Shown in pieces: positions 55,686 to 64,000 of a stretch of DNA of 64,000 nucleotides. The stretch is from Propioniciclava soli. GTDB taxonomy: Bacteria; Actinomycetota; Actinomycetes; Propionibacteriales; Propionibacteriaceae. How positions within the stretch are numbered: position 1 is the first letter of the stretch; every line of letters begins with the position of its first letter. Below the pieces are notes generated by a model that was not told where the DNA came from, made no database searches, and saw only the letters and a list, made by a program, of their open reading frames with translations. The position numbers and the translations under genes were made by a program. The stretch spans positions 62,001-126,000 of the forward strand of contig NZ_JACYOT010000007.1 of the NCBI RefSeq assembly GCF_014858005.1, read 5' to 3'.

Positions 55686-56620
55686 GAGAAGAGTCCCTTG
55701 GCCCAGGCAGCCACCCGGGTGGCGGCGTCCGACACCCCCGACCCCACCGCGGCGGCGGCGTCCCCAGCCCGGCGCCCCGCGTCGTGCAGGAAGGCGCCGA
55801 TGTCCTGGCGGTGGTCGTACACCAGGTTGCCGAGCGACCACGCCCCCGCCACCACCCCCGCGCCCACGGCCACCGCGACGAGGGCCGTCGCCGCGACGGG
55901 GGCCAATGCCGCGCCGGCTCCGAACGCCAGCGCGATGGTCGCGGCCCCGCCGGCGATGGAGAGCGCCCCGGCGATCCGGTCTCCGGTGCCGCGCCAGCCG
56001 TCGTGCGTGGGGTCGATCAGTTCCTTCGTGCCGCCGGCGATGGCGAACAGGCCGCCGATCGGCCCCAGCCAGCGGCCGACCGCTCCCAGTGGCCCACCCA
56101 GCCGGGCGAGCTGGTTGGCGAGGAAGCCGTTGCGGCCGAGTGCCGTGTCGACCATGTCCCCCATCACGAACACCCGCGCCGATGCCGCCGCGGTGTTGAC
56201 CTCGGCGAGGGCATCCGCGGCAGTGTGGATCCGCATGAGGTCGGTGACCTTCTTCAGGGTCAGGGCACCCAGGACCGGCTTCTTCACCGCCGAGACCCAC
56301 TCCGCCGCCGAGGCCAAGGTGGCCAGCGCGAGGGCACCGCTGGCGATGCCGCCGTGGTCGGAGGCCTGCGCCTGCTCGTCGGCGTGGTGGCCCAGCGCGT
56401 CGGCCGCCTCGGCCAGCACGCGTGACGTCTCCGCCAGGCTCGGCGCGTGCTGGCCCGCCCACTGGTGGCGGAAGCGGTCGGCGTCCGGCCCCTGCCAGGC
56501 CCCGCGGGCGATCACCGGGCCGAGGGTGCGGGCCACGCCCTCGAGCGACCGCGCGGCCGCCCGGGCGTCACCGGCGAGGTGGCGCAGCGACTCCACGTCG
56601 GCGCCGACCATGACGGTCAT
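55682..56620 (-). CDS. WXG100-type N-terminus with hydrophobic C-terminal region (putative T7SS substrate)
   Basis: A 312-residue protein. Residues 1-90 are two helices with Trp42-Gln-Gly44 in the turn, as in WXG100 proteins exported by type VII secretion. Residues about 140-280 are very Ala/Gly-rich and hydrophobic (GGLFAIAGG, ALAFGAGAALAPVAATALVA), able to enter a membrane. The last 40 residues are amphipathic. It has no Sec signal. No ESX machinery gene is in the window. GGAGGGGGGAG lies 3 bp before the ATG. It could be a secreted effector or a structural substrate. Confidence 0.7.
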   Translation of the reverse strand: MTVMVGADVESLRHLAGDARAAARSLEGVARTLGPVIARGAWQGPDADRFRHQWAGQHAPSLAETSRVLAEAADALGHHADEQAQASDHGGIASGALALATLASAAEWVSAVKKPVLGALTLKKVTDLMRIHTAADALAEVNTAAASARVFVMGDMVDTALGRNGFLANQLARLGGPLGAVGRWLGPIGGLFAIAGGTKELIDPTHDGWRGTGDRIAGALSIAGGAATIALAFGAGAALAPVAATALVAVAVGAGVVAGAWSLGNLVYDHRQDIGAFLHDAGRRAGDAAAAVGSGVSDAATRVAAWAKGLFS

Positions 56621-56707
56621 GTACTCCCCCCTCCACCGGCCCGGGCGGACCGTCAGGCAGGACGCTAGTGCCGTCGAGCCGACCTGCCCCGAAATTTCTT
56701 GCTGGCC

Positions 56708-56716
56708 TGTGGACAA
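56708..56716 (-). promoter_or_regulatory. DnaA-box-like site
   Basis: TGTGGACAA is the exact reverse complement of TTGTCCACA. It sits 28 bp before the long palindrome in the 377-bp gap between the WXG gene and the carboxylase gene. Confidence 0.45.
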
Positions 56717-56744
56717 CCCGCTCCCCGCCCCGGCGGATTGTGAA

Positions 56745-56790
56745 TTGGACCCGAGAAAATGGCGCCATGGCACCCTTTCCTCGGGTCCAA
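56745..56790. repeat. 46-bp near-perfect palindrome
   Basis: The arms TTGGACCCGAG and CTCGGGTCCAA match without error over 11 bp, and the centre GGCGCCATGGCACC is itself nearly symmetrical. In all 20 of 23 positions pair. It has no T-run and lies between divergent genes, so a terminator is unlikely. The rest of the 377-bp gap 56621-56997 holds a DnaA-box-like site, a second inverted repeat (CTTGTG...CACAAG, 56827-56845) and the ribosome site AGGGAGG of the next gene. Confidence 0.85.
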
Positions 56791-56997
56791 ACGGTCGAGA
56801 CGGGGCCCGGACGCCACCGCTCCCGCCTTGTGCGGTTCCCACAAGTGGACGCGGCCCATCGTTGGGTTTCGCCCGGTGGACTTTGGTGACTTCCTCGAAA
56901 CGCGGCCGTTCGTGTCGCACGGCGCCCCCGCGCGTGGGAGATTGCGATACGGCCCCGGAACGGCGGGGTCCGCCGACCGTGCCCTCAGGGAGGTTCC

Positions 56998-62547
<5,550 letters not shown>

Positions 62548-62601
62548 GCCGGCCTGGGGGGCTGGCCGCGGGCGGGGGCGTCCGGCCGCTACGCTGCCGC
62601 C

Positions 62602-64000
62602 ATGCCGACGCCCGCGCACGCTGCTGATTCCCATGACCTGATCCGCATCAGCGGGGCGCGGGCGAACAACCTCAAGGACGTGAGCCTGGAGCTGCCGAAG
62701 CGGCGGCTGACGGTGTTCACCGGGGTGTCGGGCTCCGGCAAGAGCTCGCTGGTGTTCGACACCATCGCCGCCGAGAGCCAGCGGATGATCAACGAGACCT
62801 ACCCGGCGTTCGTGCAGGGCTTCATGCCGACGTTGGATCGGCCCGACGTGGACTCCCTCGACGGCCTCACCACCGCGATCATCGTCAGCCAGGATCGGCT
62901 CGGCGCCAACGTGCGATCGACCGTCGGCACGGCGACGGACGCCAACGCGCTGCTCCGCGTCCTGTTCAGCCGCCTCGGTGAGCCGCACATCGGCCCGCCC
63001 CAGGCGTACGCCTTCAACGTGCCGTCGGCCACCGGCGGGGGAGCGATCACCGTCCAGCGCGGTGAGAAGACGATCGCGCAGAAGGCGTCCTACACGGTGG
63101 TCGGGGGCATGTGCCCGAAGTGCGAGGGCATCGGGCACATCTCCGACGTCGACCTGGCTGCGATCTTCGACCCCGAGAAGTCGCTGGCCGACGGGGCCCT
63201 GCTGGTGCCGGGCTACTCGATGGACGGGTGGTACGGCCGCATCTTCGCCGGCTCGGGCTTCTTCGACATGGACAAGCCGGTCGGCCAATTCGGCAAGCGC
63301 GAGATGCACGACCTGCTGTACAAGGAGGCCACCAAGATCAAGGCCGAGGGCATCAACGTCACCTACGAGGGCGTCCTGGTGAAGATCGGCAAGTCCATGT
63401 TCAACCGCGACCCCGACGAGCTCCAGCCGCACATCCGGGCGTTCGTGCAGCGGGCTGCGGTGTTCAAGACCTGCCCCGAGTGCGACGGCACGCGCCTGAC
63501 CGAGGGGGCCCGGTCGTCCCGCATCGAGGGGCTGTCGATCGCGGACGCCTGCGCGATGCAGGTCTCCGACCTGGCTGCGTGGGTCGCGTCGCTGTCCGCA
63601 CCGGCGGTGGCCCCGCTGCTCTCGGGGCTACGGGACCTGCTGGATTCGTTCGTCGAGATCGGGTTGGGTTACCTCAGCCTCGACCGGGCCTCGGGCAGCC
63701 TGTCGGGGGGCGAGGCGCAGCGGATCAAGATGATCCGCCACCTGGGCAGCGCGCTCACCGACGTCACCTACGTCTTCGACGAGCCGACGATCGGCCTGCA
63801 CCCCCACGACATCGCCCGCATGAACGACCTGCTGCTGCGGTTGCGTGACAAGGGCAACACGGTGCTGGTGGTGGAGCACAAGCCCGAGGCGATCGCGATC
63901 GCCGACCATGTGGTCGATCTGGGGCCCGGTGCGGGCAGCGGCGGCGGCGAGGTGGTGTTCGAGGGCACGGTGGCCGGGCTGCGGGCGTCCGACACGCTGA
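62602..64000 (+). CDS. UvrA-type ABC ATPase, short form, truncated by window end
   Basis: The first 466 codons of a UvrA-family protein. Walker A is GVSGSGKSSLVFD near residue 41. Zinc-knuckle pairs are CPKCEG and CPECDG. The second ATPase half has the signature GSLSGGEAQRIKMIRH and Walker B VFDEPTIGLHP already by residue 400. Spacing is much tighter than in 950-residue UvrA, so this is the short UvrA-like class linked to DNA repair or drug resistance in actinobacteria. TACGCT about 7 bp before the ATG suggests a leaderless mRNA. The end of the gene lies outside. Confidence 0.85.
   Translation, partial: MPTPAHAADSHDLIRISGARANNLKDVSLELPKRRLTVFTGVSGSGKSSLVFDTIAAESQRMINETYPAFVQGFMPTLDRPDVDSLDGLTTAIIVSQDRLGANVRSTVGTATDANALLRVLFSRLGEPHIGPPQAYAFNVPSATGGGAITVQRGEKTIAQKASYTVVGGMCPKCEGIGHISDVDLAAIFDPEKSLADGALLVPGYSMDGWYGRIFAGSGFFDMDKPVGQFGKREMHDLLYKEATKIKAEGINVTYEGVLVKIGKSMFNRDPDELQPHIRAFVQRAAVFKTCPECDGTRLTEGARSSRIEGLSIADACAMQVSDLAAWVASLSAPAVAPLLSGLRDLLDSFVEIGLGYLSLDRASGSLSGGEAQRIKMIRHLGSALTDVTYVFDEPTIGLHPHDIARMNDLLLRLRDKGNTVLVVEHKPEAIAIADHVVDLGPGAGSGGGEVVFEGTVAGLRASDTL

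Noticed and set aside
54776-56716. Replication origin
   Set aside because: Only three DnaA-like boxes over 2 kb, no AT-rich unwinding region and no dnaA, dnaN or rpmH neighbour.
56745-56790. Intrinsic terminator
   Set aside because: The flanking genes diverge from it and no T-run follows either arm.

Overview
The window comes from a very GC-rich actinobacterium. Codons end almost always in G or C, GTG starts and 4-8 nt start/stop overlaps are common, and several promoters look leaderless. A WXG-type secreted protein, a DUF2252 protein, an FBP zinc-finger protein and a one-chain acyl-CoA carboxylase support this. Many sugar-catabolic genes beside central carbon enzymes suggest Propionibacteriaceae or a relative; this is an inference, since no rRNA or marker tree is available. 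I see no rRNA, tRNA, IS element, prophage or CRISPR array.

Left end (0-6.3 kb): the tail of a polyol or sugar operon (a cut-off gene, an aldolase-SDR fusion and a zinc alcohol dehydrogenase), then a tyrosine phenol-lyase and a small membrane protein. 6.3-15.1 kb: a transaldolase-like aldolase diverges from a DeoR repressor. A complete 2-oxoacid dehydrogenase set follows in the order E2, E3, fused E1-alpha/beta, then a TauE-type transporter. 15.5-24.9 kb: an isolated lycopene-cyclase-like flavoprotein, then a beta-glucoside block of two GH3 enzymes, an MFS sugar transporter and a GH1 enzyme.

24.9-32.4 kb: small stress and housekeeping genes. A two-component pair lies beside an HtrA-like protease in an MprAB/PepD-like layout. 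Serine acetyltransferase and a secreted glycerophosphodiesterase follow. 32.4-45.1 kb: a second carbohydrate region. It has an overlapping GH2 / carboxylesterase / nucleoside-hydrolase-like operon, a phosphohexomutase diverging from a nucleotidyltransferase / galactokinase-like kinase / ROK regulator operon, and an MFS / GH43 operon. 45.1-56.6 kb: gamma-glutamyltransferase, DUF2252, a regulator with a coiled-coil partner, a NarL-type two-component pair, a 42-residue secreted peptide, an FBP protein, a TspO-like protein, ArfB and a WXG-protein pair. Right end: a 1849-residue acyl-CoA carboxylase and a short UvrA-type ATPase cut by the window edge.

The most unusual signals are in the intergenic DNA. 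Two loci (7.4 and 15.1 kb) carry the same element: 20-bp direct repeats starting GTGGCGCA run toward a conserved 45-bp core, and the reverse complement runs out the other side on the same 20-bp period with identical core spacings. A second two-copy element (15.4 and 27.3 kb) has conserved ends exactly 55 bp apart around an unconserved middle. A 46-bp near-perfect palindrome precedes the carboxylase gene, several arrays have 15- or 17-bp periods, and a tiny gene with a good promoter, ribosome site and signal peptide encodes a two-cysteine peptide.
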